From Atriophallophorus winterbourni (Eukaryota; Platyhelminthes; Trematoda; Plagiorchiida; Microphallidae): a stretch of DNA of 64,000 nt. Below the pieces are notes generated by a model that saw nothing but the letters and a program-made list of their open reading frames with translations, searched no databases and was not told where the DNA came from. The stretch is taken from NCBI GenBank assembly GCA_013407085.1, contig JACCGJ010011120.1:84253-148252 (forward strand). The letters run 5' to 3'. The translations under genes and the position numbers were made by a program. Below are positions 1 to 9,239 of this stretch, piece by piece; within the stretch, counting starts at the first letter, position 1; every line of letters begins with the position of its first letter.

Positions 1-570
1 GCATTCAAGTATAACTTTGTGTAGAACTTCAGTTTGTCACGAAATTATTGTTAACTACGAATTTGTTTAGTAAGTTCATTGATGGCGAGTCAACCGCTTA
101 CGCGATTCATCACTGTAGTAAGATATTACACAACAGGTTTTGTTTTTTCTGTTTACAACGCAATGTATTTGCGCTGCCTGTGTGTGATGTTTGATTGATG
201 ATTACGGGTGTCAGAGTAATAAGCGCTTCAACCCAATTTGCATGCTTACAAATACCTGTAATTTATTATCTCTGCTACCAACCCCTTTTATTTGTCACCA
301 TATTTTCGCCGTGGCAGTTAAGCATCGATGCCTCTTCTCAATGAGTTTTGCTGGTGTTGATGATGACTTGCATAATTCAAAGTTTTCTCCAGAAGAAATT
401 GCATTATTCGGTTCGGATTTCAAATGTTCGTTTTTAGTAGACGCTTGCTGTAGTCAGTTGATGTAAATTAGTCGACCGTGTAACTTAAAGTATTTTTTAA
501 TTTAGTTCAAATTGAAGTAATCGGTCGTCCTTATAATTAGTTTGTTCTGCACACTAAAATTCCCTTGTTG
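1..570. other. Intergenic/intronic, no gene seen
   Basis: No convincing coding exon was recognised. The first 25 bases resemble a stretch near 49605-49630 that belongs to a dispersed repeat described at 2351. This interval is probably intron of the CLIP-type gene, whose two exons at 771-3829 read leftward out of the window. Confidence 0.4.
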
Positions 571-770
571 ATTACCGATTCATTTGAATAAAACCACTGC
601 GAAATAAATTGAAAATGCTTAGATGGGATGGATGAAACGGCAGCAGCTCTCGACGGAAATGAACGAATTGGTTTACGCCTTCTTGAGAATGTGAAAAAAG
701 ATTGTTAAAATTAATAAGCAACAGAGAAACATCGCGAGCATGTGTCACAGTGATAAAAACCTCAACTAAC

Positions 771-1120
771 CGTAGCTGCGAACCAGGAATGCGCAATTTG
801 TTGATAGCGGCGAAAATTCCGAAATTTGGCTTACAACTGAAGTATCGTTTGCCATTTACTGAACCATCGTTTTTACCGAGAGGCTCATCCAATTCGATTC
901 CAGCCCACTCTCCCGCAGCGAATTCAGTAGTTCCTAAATAGCGAAGTATACCGATGCGACCACCGGAAATTTGTACACGATCTCCCAATTTGAAACTAGG
1001 CTTGGCAGATTCATTGTCTTGCTGGCCGACAAGGCTGGAGTTGGGTCTCGGAGGAATACTGGAGCCGGTGAAACGTCTGGGCAATGTATCACCAGATTGA
1101 TCACCTTCTGGTGTGAATTT
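771..1120 (-). CDS. CLIP-type CAP-Gly protein, coding exon 2
   Basis: This exon encodes the second CAP-Gly domain of a CLIP-170/restin-type microtubule plus-end tracking protein. CAP-Gly domains bind the C-terminal EEY/F tails of alpha-tubulin and EB proteins through a GKNDG motif. The motif is seen here in the context PLGKNDGSVNG, followed by the conserved aromatic segment YFSCKPNFGIF. The exon starts after a good acceptor (TTGCTGCTTTTAG on the minus strand) at 1121-1122, in the same phase as exon 1 ends. It opens with a hydrophilic linker rich in Pro, Ser and Arg. The 3' end is placed at 771 because GTTAGT follows; a GT ten bases downstream is an alternative. The coiled-coil and zinc-knuckle parts expected of CLIPs lie left of the window. 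Confidence 0.82.
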
Positions 1121-1789
1121 CTAAAAGCAGCAATGAAAGTAAAAAAATGAAACCAAATAATTTGAATTGAAGGAAATACAATGACAATAATATAAAATAA
1201 GCGAGCACGTTTCTCATTTTGCGTATATACTGTGAAATATTTTTAGTGGAGTTGCATCACTATAGTGGCTAGTTTCATAAAAACCGCTTGGCATCGCGAG
1301 ACTTCCAAAATTCAACTACTATGTTAAAAACAGAAGCAACAGTTGCAGCAAACAAGGATTTGTGTTGAAACAACGGGGAATCATAATATTCAGTTTTCGA
1401 ATACGTTGTAACCCGAGTAATTAGTACGCGGTGAGACCTTGCCAGAAAGGGAGCAGATCTCTCCCAAACTTGTATCCGATGCTCTTTTAAAAAGGCGGAT
1501 AGCTCCGTCTCTCACAGCAGCTACAACGTACCGGTCCATGAAATATACAACATTACTCTTCTTATGCTTTTCAGGCACAGTACAACTTGAACACGATTGC
1601 ATATTCAAATACCTGAAGATCAAAGAAAACGTGAAACCTACTGCATCATGTGACGTTGCATTCAACGTACGTAATATGCATAATGGATGTTGCCCAATGA
1701 CGTCAAGTGTGCGACGAAGTAGAGCATGCTACGCATACCTACGGCTCTAAAACCTGTTCTATTCAAGCGAAAGATATCTGTCAGTTTTG

Positions 1790-2295
1790 TTTTTGAAGCT
1801 TTTAGCCTGCGTAGGATAGCTCGCGCTCGGAGGCAGCATCGTGTTAGAAATAACGATGGCCGCAAATGGGTGTTAGGACCAAGAGGCAGCAGACTGAGAG
1901 AAATGCTGATGTTAGCTCAAGTGACCAACCCATGACGTGGCGCGCTAAAATTAAGAAGCTCACCGAATTGCTGAATATAGTCCGGCATATTCTTTTGCCA
2001 GGGTTAAGTCAAATAGATCCAGCTAACATTTGGTTGGAAGCTTTACGTTTTCTGAAAACCGAGGTCAGTAGCGCCAATGTATTTAATTATGTGATATCAT
2101 TGTATCATATTTTAGTTTCAAATATTAAAATTGTATGCAATGAGCATTGAAAAAAAACCGATTTTTACACGTATTTGCATATTCCGCTTATCCGCTATAT
2201 TTTTCTGCGTTTGCATATGTTTTCCCTGCTTCGTTTTGCTTGGTACTTTGTTTGAGTCTAGACCTACACTCCATGATTACAATGAGGATGAGGAA
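1790..2295 (+). mobile_element. RTE-like non-LTR retrotransposon, decayed 3' end
   Basis: Translated on the plus strand, 1795-1930 reads like the carboxy end of a metazoan endonuclease/RT polyprotein: a stretch of the type SLRRIARAR..HRV, then a V-L-G-P-R segment and L-R-E-M-L. After a frame change, an M-T-W...K-K-L-T segment and W-L-E-A-L follow (to about 2080). These are the usual last landmarks of RTE-type ORFs. The internal GH-V-L-R-M block between them is missing. The 3' UTR (to about 2295) matches the 3' UTRs at 40890-41250 and 52540-52815 and ends in a GATGA-rich tail. It lies in the CLIP intron, antisense to the gene. Confidence 0.7.
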
Positions 2296-2350
2296 AAAGA
2301 AATTATCTACGCGAAAATGTTTTGCCTTGTGCAAATTATCATGTAACCTA

Positions 2351-2453
2351 GGAGCGCTTGTATGCCACTGTTGGATAAGGCTCGTACGACGAACCTGTTC
2401 AAAGCATGTATCGAAACACATGTTAAATGGGGTTAAACCCATAACCATGAAAC
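2351..2453 (-). repeat. Dispersed repeat B, copy 1 of a local direct pair
   Basis: This 103-bp segment beginning GGAGCGCTTGTATGCC is repeated almost exactly at 2584-2686, 233 bp further on. Related but diverged copies occur in the opposite orientation at about 49515-49630, 53465-53515 and 54150-54300. No coding potential was recognised. Confidence 0.75.
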
Positions 2454-2458
2454 AAAAT

Positions 2459-2578
2459 ATTCATTTGCATGCTTTTCCGTCATTCACACCCCACGACCGG
2501 TTTCGTGCTGTTTGCACTCATCAGGTAGGGACAGTAAGATCAGGATCCGCATGCGCTTGAAACAGTGGAAGAATGGTA
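2459..2578 (+). repeat. Dispersed repeat A (TTTCGTGCTGTTTGCACT family)
   Basis: The segment contains TTTCGTGCTGTTTGCACT, GACAGTAAGATCAGGATCC and GCATGCGCTTGAAACAGTGG. The same blocks in the same order occur at 14463-14572, 28138-28247 and 53356-53463, and in diverged form at 15440-15520 and 29115-29195. The unit is about 110 bp with no open frame, so a SINE-like or element-terminal origin is plausible but unproven. Confidence 0.7.
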
Positions 2579-2583
2579 AACAA

Positions 2584-2686
2584 GGAGCGCTTGTATGCCA
2601 CTGTTGGATAAGGCTGGTACGACCAACCTGTTCAAAGCATGTGTCCAAGCACATGTTAAATGGGGTTAAACACCTAACCATGAAAC
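2584..2686 (-). repeat. Dispersed repeat B, copy 2 of a local direct pair
   Basis: Near-identical to 2351-2453, with a handful of substitutions. It directly follows a repeat A copy, so the local order is B-A-B. Confidence 0.75.
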
Positions 2687-2691
2687 ATGAA

Positions 2692-2850
2692 ACTCACGCT
2701 CTCAACAAGAATTGTTAAATTGTGGAATGCGCTTCCGGAAGAGGTTATCTCAGCAAGCTCTGAAAACCAATTCAAGCAACTTTTGGCTGAGGTATTGCCT
2801 GTAATCACGGCGAAGCTGAACAACACTGGACAGGATTTCTTCAACTGAGG
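2692..2850 (+). mobile_element. CR1-like retrotransposon, last codons of ORF2
   Basis: The plus-strand frame carries R-I-V-K-L-W-N-A-L-P-E-E-V-I followed by an F-K-Q-L-L segment and a stop near 2848. This is the standard C-terminal signature (V-x-x-W-N-x-L-P-E-x-V/I) of CR1/Jockey-type RT proteins. It abuts an oppositely oriented 3' tail at about 2860. Confidence 0.65.
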
Positions 2851-2859
2851 TTCTCCTGG

Positions 2860-3190
2860 ACTATAGTCAATAGTCAATAGTTTTATTGTGGTAATAAAAG
2901 CTGATAGCTTGTAAGAAACCACTGGGTGGTGTGTACAGAGGGTCGCACAAAGCGTGCTAAAAAGCATACATGAAGAGATAAAAACGGGGGCAAATAGGCC
3001 TTATAGCGGGCCATGTTCGCGTATGTTGCTGATATAAAGAGATGCGGCTTACAAGGGCTTGACCCCTGTCGTCTATCAAGAAGAAGAAGAAGAAGATAGT
3101 TAACACATTGGGTCTGGAGAAGTTTCAGCAGTTCAAAAAAAAGCCGAAAAGAAAAGTACTCCATATTGCTTATCAAGTCGATAGTCAATA
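2860..3190 (-). mobile_element. Non-LTR 3' UTR with ATAGTCA-type tails (two ends)
   Basis: The reverse complement of 2868-3005 closely matches 38665-38810, including ACAATAAAACTATTGACTATTGAC at its end. Both look like the 3' terminus of one CR1-like family with a heptamer-repeat tail. A second tail of the same sequence lies at 3181-3199 in the same orientation, so two 3' ends lie about 310 bp apart. A GAA-type microsatellite sits at 3078-3096. No coding function is inferred. Confidence 0.65.
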
Positions 3191-3216
3191 GTCAATAGTG
3201 TATTGTGGACATTGGT

Positions 3217-3288
3217 TAGCTGAGTTACATGGTATGAAAGCACAAGCCTGATCCAGGCCAAGTACTTTCATACCATGTAACTCAGCTA
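3217..3288. repeat. Perfect 24-bp inverted repeat with 24-nt loop
   Basis: Arms 3217-3240 and 3265-3288 are exact reverse complements, beginning TAGCTGAGTTACATGG. The 24-nt loop contains GCCTGATCCAGGC, which can form its own small stem. The left arm plus loop contains the same sequence as the 33-bp insertion at 39836-39868. It lies in the CLIP intron. Confidence 0.9.
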
Positions 3289-3574
3289 CATATCAATAAT
3301 AAGCCCCATAAATATTAGTTAAAAGCGGCGAGGATTAAAATAGGGCTCAAAAATTGGTCAAAATTTTACGTAAAATGGTTGTTAAAGGGAATGGTTGTAA
3401 AAATCACAAATTTTGAATCATTTCTTTTGAAATCAAATCAGATGCACAAAAATTTCTAAAATTGTTTCGATCTGAGGGTAGACAATTTTTAGGAAGTAAT
3501 TTACTCGTTAAAAACTGGACTTCGCTAACATCTATACATTTTCATGAAATAAACGCAAACAGGAAAGGACTTAC

Positions 3575-3829
3575 GTTGACCATGTTTGATTCCGTAGCTG
3601 AAGCGTGTCGTAAATTTTGTGGTTTTGAAAATATACCATGCATCGGTTTACATTGAAAATAACTGACCCCATTGACACTTCCATCATTTTTGCCCAAAGG
3701 ACTAGTGAGTACCACACCAACCCATTCACCAGCTGCAAATTTAGTCTCTCCAATAAAAGCTATCTTCCCTATACGTTCTGAACCACTGCCCACAAATACC
3801 GTATCACCGACAGCAAAACCCGAATCCAT
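3575..3829 (-). CDS. CLIP-type CAP-Gly protein, first coding exon
   Basis: The exon starts at an ATG at 3829 and gives 85 residues before a consensus donor (AAC|GTAAGT) in phase 0, which matches the exon at 1120. Residues 5-67 form a CAP-Gly domain with G-x-W at 34-36, GKNDG at 46-50 and YFQCKPMHGIF at 57-67. Two tandem CAP-Gly domains at the N-terminus is the CLIP arrangement; p150-Glued has one. The domain begins almost at the start codon, whereas vertebrate CLIP-170 has a longer N-terminal Ser-rich lead. The intron to exon 2 (1121-3574) is packed with retroelement fragments. Function by homology: regulation of microtubule plus ends and dynein/dynactin recruitment in the cytoplasm. CLIP2- or CLIP4-like identity cannot be separated from this part alone. 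Confidence 0.85.
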
Positions 3830-3919
3830 GATGGCTTAAAGAGTTTTAATCGAAGAAACTAGACGAAAACTTAAGCATCGAGTTATCCAAAAAGCGCGCA
3901 AATTACGATAACCCTCAAA

Positions 3920-4046
3920 GTTCAGTTCAGTTCCGTTTACACCGGACTGTATATGGCTGATAAGCCAATTCAGCGTTCAGAATTTCTGTCGGCAGAAAGC
4001 TTCAAAAAATCGCTTACCACTGTCAATGTTGGTTCTTTGTTCTTTG
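3920..4046 (+). repeat. Direct repeat C, copy 1
   Basis: About 125 bp starting TTCAGTTCAGTTCCGTTTAC. It aligns with 4108-4236 over GGCTGATAAGCCAATTCAGCG (copy 1) and GGCTAACAAGCCAATCGAGCG (copy 2), then the CAGAATTTCT block. A more decayed copy is at 6225-6310, duplicated at 19460-19545. The position just upstream of the CLIP start codon could overlap the gene's 5' region, but no promoter element was recognised. Confidence 0.6.
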
Positions 4047-4107
4047 GTAGATAGAGACAGCTGTTAAATCTTTTTACAAGTTTTCACATTTGTTGAACCA
4101 TCGTTGT

Positions 4108-4236
4108 TCAGTTCAGTTCAGTTTGCACAGGACAGTATGTGGCTAACAAGCCAATCGAGCGTCCAGAATTTCTTTCGGTGGAAAGCTGCAGAGAAGCACC
4201 CACCACTACCAAAACGTATATTCTTTTTGTCTGTTT
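4108..4236 (+). repeat. Direct repeat C, copy 2
   Basis: Diverged second copy of the repeat at 3920-4046. It ends about 15 bp before the left breakpoint of the large tandem duplication at 4252. Confidence 0.6.
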
Positions 4237-4465
4237 GAAATCTTCCCCGATCGCGAAGCCAAGAGATTATCCGGGTTGAACTTAGGAAGCACCGCGTTAT
4301 AGCCGATGCTGGAAAAAGAAAAAGCAGTTTTTCTTTACCAGCACGGTGAGAGGTTAGCTGAAGTAGCATTGTGTATAATAAAAATTGTAAAACACACAGA
4401 ACTCTAGCCCTCAGTATATTTACGGGATAACGCTAAAAAATGAAAAACCTAAGCTTGTAAAGCAA

Positions 4466-5362
4466 TTAAGGCGAGTATTCAGGAAACAACTTACCCCAGT
4501 TGCGGTCCAACCCCTGCTTAAAACTAGACACGGTACTGCAGGATATAAGTTCTTCTGGAAGCCGGTTCCAGAAATTTACCACCCTGAGGCTGAAAAAGTG
4601 TTTCCTGGAGTCTAGCCGACATCGCTCCTTAGCAAGTTTGAGTGAATGGCCCCGGGTACCCAGCTCAGGACTTAAGGCAAAGAAGTCGGTCATGCTAACG
4701 CCACTTAACCCCTTCAAGATCTTAAAGGTTTCAATTAAGTCACCTCTCAAACGACGGCGCGTAAGTGAAAAAAGATCTAGGGACTTTAGGCGTGCAGCGT
4801 AAGGTTTCCCTCGCTGACCCTCAATCATGCGAGTTGCGAGACGCTGTACGCTTTCGAGTCGAACGATGTCCTTCTTGTAGTAAGGGCACCACGCCTGGAC
4901 ACAATATTCTAAATGCGGCCTAACTAATGCCTTGTAAAGGGGCAGGAATACCTCGGGTCTTCTGCTGGATAACACGGATCTCAGCCGAAAGAGAACTTTG
5001 CGAGCACGTTGAGCTGCAGCGGCGCATTGGTCCTCCCATTTGAAGTCCGTCCTAACCAGTACTCCTAAATCCTTAACACGCTGTGTGGCGCTTACAGTGA
5101 GAGAATTGCCCGACACCTGAACTGAAATCTTATCAACCAGTGCTGACAAGAGTTGGCTCTTATTAAGTTTAAGTGGGAGGTCCCACTGATGTGACCAGTT
5201 TATGACCCGTTCAAGGTCGTGCATCAAGGTATCTTCGTCCGTTGATCCGATGAATTTAACATCATCCGCAGAAATGAAGCATGGGCACTTCAATGCAGAG
5301 GACAAGTCATCGATGAAAATCAGGAATAGAAGAGGACCAAGTACCGAACCTTGGGGTACACC
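4466..5362 (-). pseudogene. CR1-like ORF2 relic: end of RT and C-terminal domain
   Basis: A long open frame runs from G-V-P-Q-G-S-V-L-G-P (about 5360) through F-I-D-D-L, an S-A-D-D-V-K-F catalytic block and V-K-D-L-G-V-L-V. It then passes the thumb-like H-L-E-Y-C-V-Q-A-W block and N-R-L-P-E-E-L to a stop at 4466. These are RT motifs C to the C-terminus of CR1/Jockey-type elements. The usual YADD is SADD. The frame is closed by a stop just upstream of the conserved GVPQGS, so the fragment lacks endonuclease and fingers and cannot be autonomous. An 85-bp 3' UTR follows to about 4380. Confidence 0.85.
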
Positions 5363-5364
5363 AT

Positions 5365-5755
5365 TTCAAGTTCAAAATGCACATGGCTGAAGGTGGCTAA
5401 AATCCCCTGACGCGCCCAGATTTCCTTCGACAGTTGAGCACCCGGCACTTCGATATTGAGTATAAACTTCGTACGTTTCACGCGCTCATGTTTCCAGATG
5501 TCTGGAAAGTAAGATAGGGGTTCTCTTCACCAGCACGGTGAGAGGTCATCTATTATGGAAACAATGCAATAATATGCGTGAACAATGTATGATTTATGAT
5601 ATCACTAGCCTAATCGAGGCAAAGTGGAGCACAGTCATAAACTGCATGTGGGATAAGATGCTGTCATCTTGCCCAGGCCTAGACAGAAATGAGATAAAAA
5701 TGTAACAATATGTTTTTGTTGTTTTTAAGTTTTTTAGCAGACAATATGCGGAAAT
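5365..5755. other. Spacer between RT relics, no gene
   Basis: No coding sequence was recognised. It contains a second copy of the short palindromic block TTCACCAGCACGGTGAGAGG (about 5526-5546), also present near 4333-4352 and, in unit 2, near 17570 and 18760. Confidence 0.5.
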
Positions 5756-6230
5756 ATGGTAGGCCATTTAGAGTCTAATTCCCTTTTAAAGCCCAGCACA
5801 TTTGGGAAGTTTACTATGCAAGCTGGGAGCTTATTTCAGAAATTGACCACTCGGTTTGCTGAAAAAGTGCTCACGTGCCAGCAACCTGGGCCTACTATTA
5901 AGACGTTTCATATAAATACCCCTTGTGGCTGCTTTAAGGGCAATTTTGAGGATTTCAGAAATATTATCACCTGTAAGACCCTTTAGAATCTTGAAGGCTT
6001 CTATTAGGTCGCTTCTCAGCCGGCGTCTCTTTAGTGAGAGCAGATCGAGGTCCTTCAGTCTTGCCTCATAAGTTTTTCCTGCCTGACCCTCAACCATTCA
6101 TGTCGCAAGGCGCTGGACCCTTTCGAGACATGCGATATCTTTTTTAAGTACAAAGCCCAGGATTGAACGCAGTATTCCAAGTGAGGCCGCACGACTACCT
6201 TTTATAAGGGAATGAAGAGTGGAGGTTTTC
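5756..6230 (-). pseudogene. CR1-like ORF2 C-terminal relic, second
   Basis: The minus-strand frame contains L-E-R-V-Q-R-L-A-T, M-V-E-G-Q-A-G-K-T-Y-E-A-R-L, L-R-S-D-L-I-E-A-F-K-I-L-K-G-L-T and A-R-E-H-F-F-S. These line up with the C-terminal part of the relic at 4466-5362 but are diverged and interrupted by stops and frame changes. It represents the same family or a close relative. Confidence 0.75.
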
Positions 6231-6496
6231 AGCTCATTTCAGCGAGAAGCTTAGTACAGTGGCTGATTCGCCATTCGAGCGTCTAAATTTCTTTCAGTGG
6301 TATTCCGCAGAAGAGTGTCAACCAATTCAATCAATATCTTCACGAATTTCATCTGGTTTGAGCGATATCTAGAATGTAACAAAAAACTCTTTACTGCATC
6401 ATGTGAGGAGAGGCATTAGCGTGTTTTAAAGCCAACATGAAGATCTATTTAATTACGGATACAAGTTAGGAAATAAAAAGGCCACCCAGAGTAGCT

Positions 6497-7440
6497 TCAA
6501 TCATTGGAAAAACCTAGCGAAGTTGAACTTATATCTTCTTTAGGAAGACGATTCCAGTAATTTATTACTATTTTCCCGAAAAAGAACTTCCGAACATTAG
6601 ACCTGACATGTCGGTTGGCCAGGTTCAATGGGCGGCTTCCAGTCCCCACTATTTTGCATGAGTGCATACATTCAACTTGGATGAACAATAATGAAACCTG
6701 CCATGAGGTTGAAGGTTTTAATCAGGTCCCCACGTAGCGGACTTATTTTCAGTGAGAGAAAATCTAGACTCATCAATCGTTCTCTCTTAATACCTAGTTG
6801 ATTAAAATTCAAGTTTTTCAATATTTTTTTAAAATATAGTAACCAAGCCTGAACGCAATATTTGAAATTCGGTCTCACGACTGCTTTGTATAATGGTATG
6901 AAAACCTTCGGGAACCTGCATGATAAAATTAATGGAAGGCGAAAAAGGTCGCTCCCAGCGCGATGTACAGCATCTGCACATTGATTAATCAATTTAAAGT
7001 TCGCTGAAACTTCTGCACCTAAGTCACAAATTTTCGGAACCACATTCATCTTAAGTATACAAACTGTTCCAGCGACCTCAAGTTTCTTGACGACCTTAGA
7101 CAACAGATCGCTTTCCGTGAAGTTAACTGATAGTTCCTATGTAGCAGTCCATTCAATGACCTTTTTGATATCCTCATGAAGATCCCGTTCATTGCGTGAT
7201 CCGATGAACTTGACATCATTAGCAAAAATATAGCAGGGACACTTCAGCGACGCTGCCAAATCATCGATGAAAATTACGAAAAGTAGCGTTCCGAGTACTG
7301 AACCCTGTGAGACTCCACTAACAACTTTTAATTCCGAGGAATCCACTCTGCCTATACTGACGCGAAAATATTGATTGCTCAAGAAGCCTATTATCCAGTT
7401 TCTCAGTTTCTCGCATGTCCTTGAAAATTGCAGTGAATAA
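6497..7440 (-). pseudogene. CR1-like ORF2 relic, third, RT palm to C-terminus
   Basis: Three broken frames, in order, cover G-V-S-Q-G-S-V-L-G-T, F-I-D-D-L-A-A-S-L-K-C-P-C and F-A-N-D-V-K-F (7137-7382). Then come V-V-R-P-N-F-K-Y-C-V-Q-A-W and L-R-G-D-L-I-K-T-F (6672-7103), and N-Y-W-N-R-L-P-K-E-D (6497-6688). The catalytic YADD has become FAND, losing the first essential aspartate. Frameshifts and stops show it is dead. It is arranged head to tail with the relics at 4466 and 5756. Confidence 0.82.
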
Positions 7441-7484
7441 AAAGATTTGGGTGTCTGGATATGCTCCAGTTTAGAAACGTCACT

Positions 7485-8140
7485 TTAAACTAAGAGTGTC
7501 ATTAAAAAAGCAACAGTGTTCTAAATAAACTCAAACGGGTATTTTTGCCTAAGATATTCTCAAGGATCATGAATACATACTTGAGACCAGTCATGGAATA
7601 CGGTGTGCAGTCATGGTCGCCTTGGCTTACGAAGAATGTAAAACTTATGCATCGAATCTATCACCACTCAACAAAACTAGTTCTGTGCATCCGAAACAAA
7701 CCTTATAAATAAAGGATAGCTCAACTGAATCTGTTCGACTTTCCCTATCGCCGAATCAGAGGAGACCTCATCTTCCTTTACAAAACATTCCATACCTCGA
7801 ACCATCCCTTACAGAATTTATTCACGGGAAGGGATACGAGAAATTATCGGACCCATGAAAATGTGCTAGTCGTACCCCATTTCCGCCCGAACTATATTTT
7901 TACTCTGTCTCATACGTTTTGCTTAGAACAGTTTACATTAAACTGTTGCTCTCTCTCCTAGCTCAAATGAATTTAAAACGAAATTAGACAAGTTTTTATT
8001 GCATTATTCGTTTCCCGAACGCTTATATACTGCTTAATCTACTTCCTCATCTTGTTTATACACATAAATTTAAATTTTTATCATCCTATGGTTGTTGTTA
8101 AGCTTTTGCTTTCTAGACCATTAGAAACCTTGAATTACCT
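7485..8140 (+). pseudogene. CR1-like ORF2 C-terminal relic on plus strand, with 3' tail
   Basis: Read on the plus strand, 7545-8035 gives L-R-P-V-M-E-Y-G-V-Q-S-W-S-P-W, F-D-F-P-Y-R-R-I-R-G-D-L-I-F-L-Y and G-R-D-T-R-N-Y-R-T-H. This matches the C-terminal layout of the intact element at 37534-38082. Several stops interrupt it. An AT-rich 3' UTR follows and ends in CCTTGAATTACCTTGACT, a short tail repeat typical of CR1-like 3' ends. Its insertion separates the minus-strand relics on either side. Confidence 0.75.
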
Positions 8141-8149
8141 TGACTCATG

Positions 8150-8660
8150 CTTAAGCACAAGAAAGTTACGAGTTTTATCCTGTATTCCCTGATGAGCTGA
8201 TTTAAGTTGCTCCAGATCCTTGGATAACTTCTCACGTCTCGAAACGATGGTAGCAATTAAATTTGCCTGAGAGTCCGATTTTCTACTGGTTCGTTTGGTT
8301 GTTACTACCTTTACCAGGCTTCAAAGGCCTAAAAGATGGGCTCTGTGAAATGATATCGGGCTTAACCGCTTTACACTGTGCATTAGCCATTTTATTACAT
8401 TCACGTGGTTTTAAAGGCCTGGAGTATTTTCTCGAAGTAATTTCATCACATTTTACCGTTTGTACCGCGATGCTATCAATGGTATTTTTACGTACTACTT
8501 CAGCAAAATATCCAAGCATACTAACCTTAGATGTTTTGCTGGATTGCTGAGGATGAGCATTTCCGACTTTACGGAATTGCGTATTTAGCAGCCCACTGGC
8601 GCTTACTACATATCCATTACAGCCAACGGCGAGTAACGTACAAGTATTATACAAGTATCA
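8150..8660 (-). pseudogene. Coding relic of unknown origin, frameshifted
   Basis: The minus strand carries a 120-residue open frame (8283-8654) rich in Lys, Arg, Ser and Pro with repeated P-L-K-P blocks. After a frame change near 8285 another open stretch begins T-S-R-K-S-D-S-Q-A-N-L and continues R-R-E-K-L-S-K-D-L-E-Q-L-K-S-A-H, which looks helical and coiled-coil-like. Composition suggests genuine protein-coding ancestry, either a host gene fragment or a retroelement ORF1. No family was recognised. Both duplication units carry it unchanged in sense. Confidence 0.4.
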
Positions 8661-8831
8661 TACTCGATACCATTCCATACTGCAACAATAATGAGATATA
8701 TTCATGCCACTTAACTAGCAACCATCCCGTCCAAATCCAGAACATTGCGTTCAAGCTCTATCAATATTTTATTTGCGACTGTACATATTTTGCATTGTTT
8801 CTACTAAAATTTTAGTTAAAATTGATCATGC

Positions 8832-9230
8832 TCATCGTGCCTTATATCCAAGAATTGCAGTTGCATGATGGTTCCAATCTTCGCAGCTTAAAGGATAACT
8901 AAACAATCTGATTCGGAGGTGACAATTACTCCGGTAGCGTTTATAGCGATAGACATTATTCGATCGATCGGCGTCAGTTGCACACCGGTAATGTGAACTA
9001 AGTTCAGCAGCCAAGAGCTGTGTCTGCTCTTACCCAACTTGGACATGACATTTTAAACAGTGCCACCAAAGTAAGCAGCCAAGATCGAGTTATTCCCAAA
9101 TCGCAAGGTAATGACGAGAGATTTCATATATCTTTTAAAAAGTCTTTTATACCGCAAGTGCTAACTGTCAAATTGGTCGACTTCCTGATATCAACTCCCC
9201 ATTGAGTAGATCGTTTGAAATACGAGCATT
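8832..9230 (-). mobile_element. RTE-type element, decayed 3' end
   Basis: The nucleotide sequence lines up with 62106-62560 over blocks such as GGCGTCAGTTGCAC, TTCAGCAGCCAAGAGCTGT and CAGTGCC, allowing for heavy decay. At 62195-62524 the minus-strand frame shows the RT C-terminus clearly, so the coding sense here is also minus. Too many stops remain for a meaningful translation. Confidence 0.6.
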
Positions 9231-9239
9231 TTCAATTCT

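Noticed and set aside
8263..8550. 95-codon plus-strand frame, present in both units
   Set aside because: It lies opposite the more protein-like minus-strand frame, and its hydrophobic composition is what the complement of a Lys/Arg/Ser-rich frame gives.
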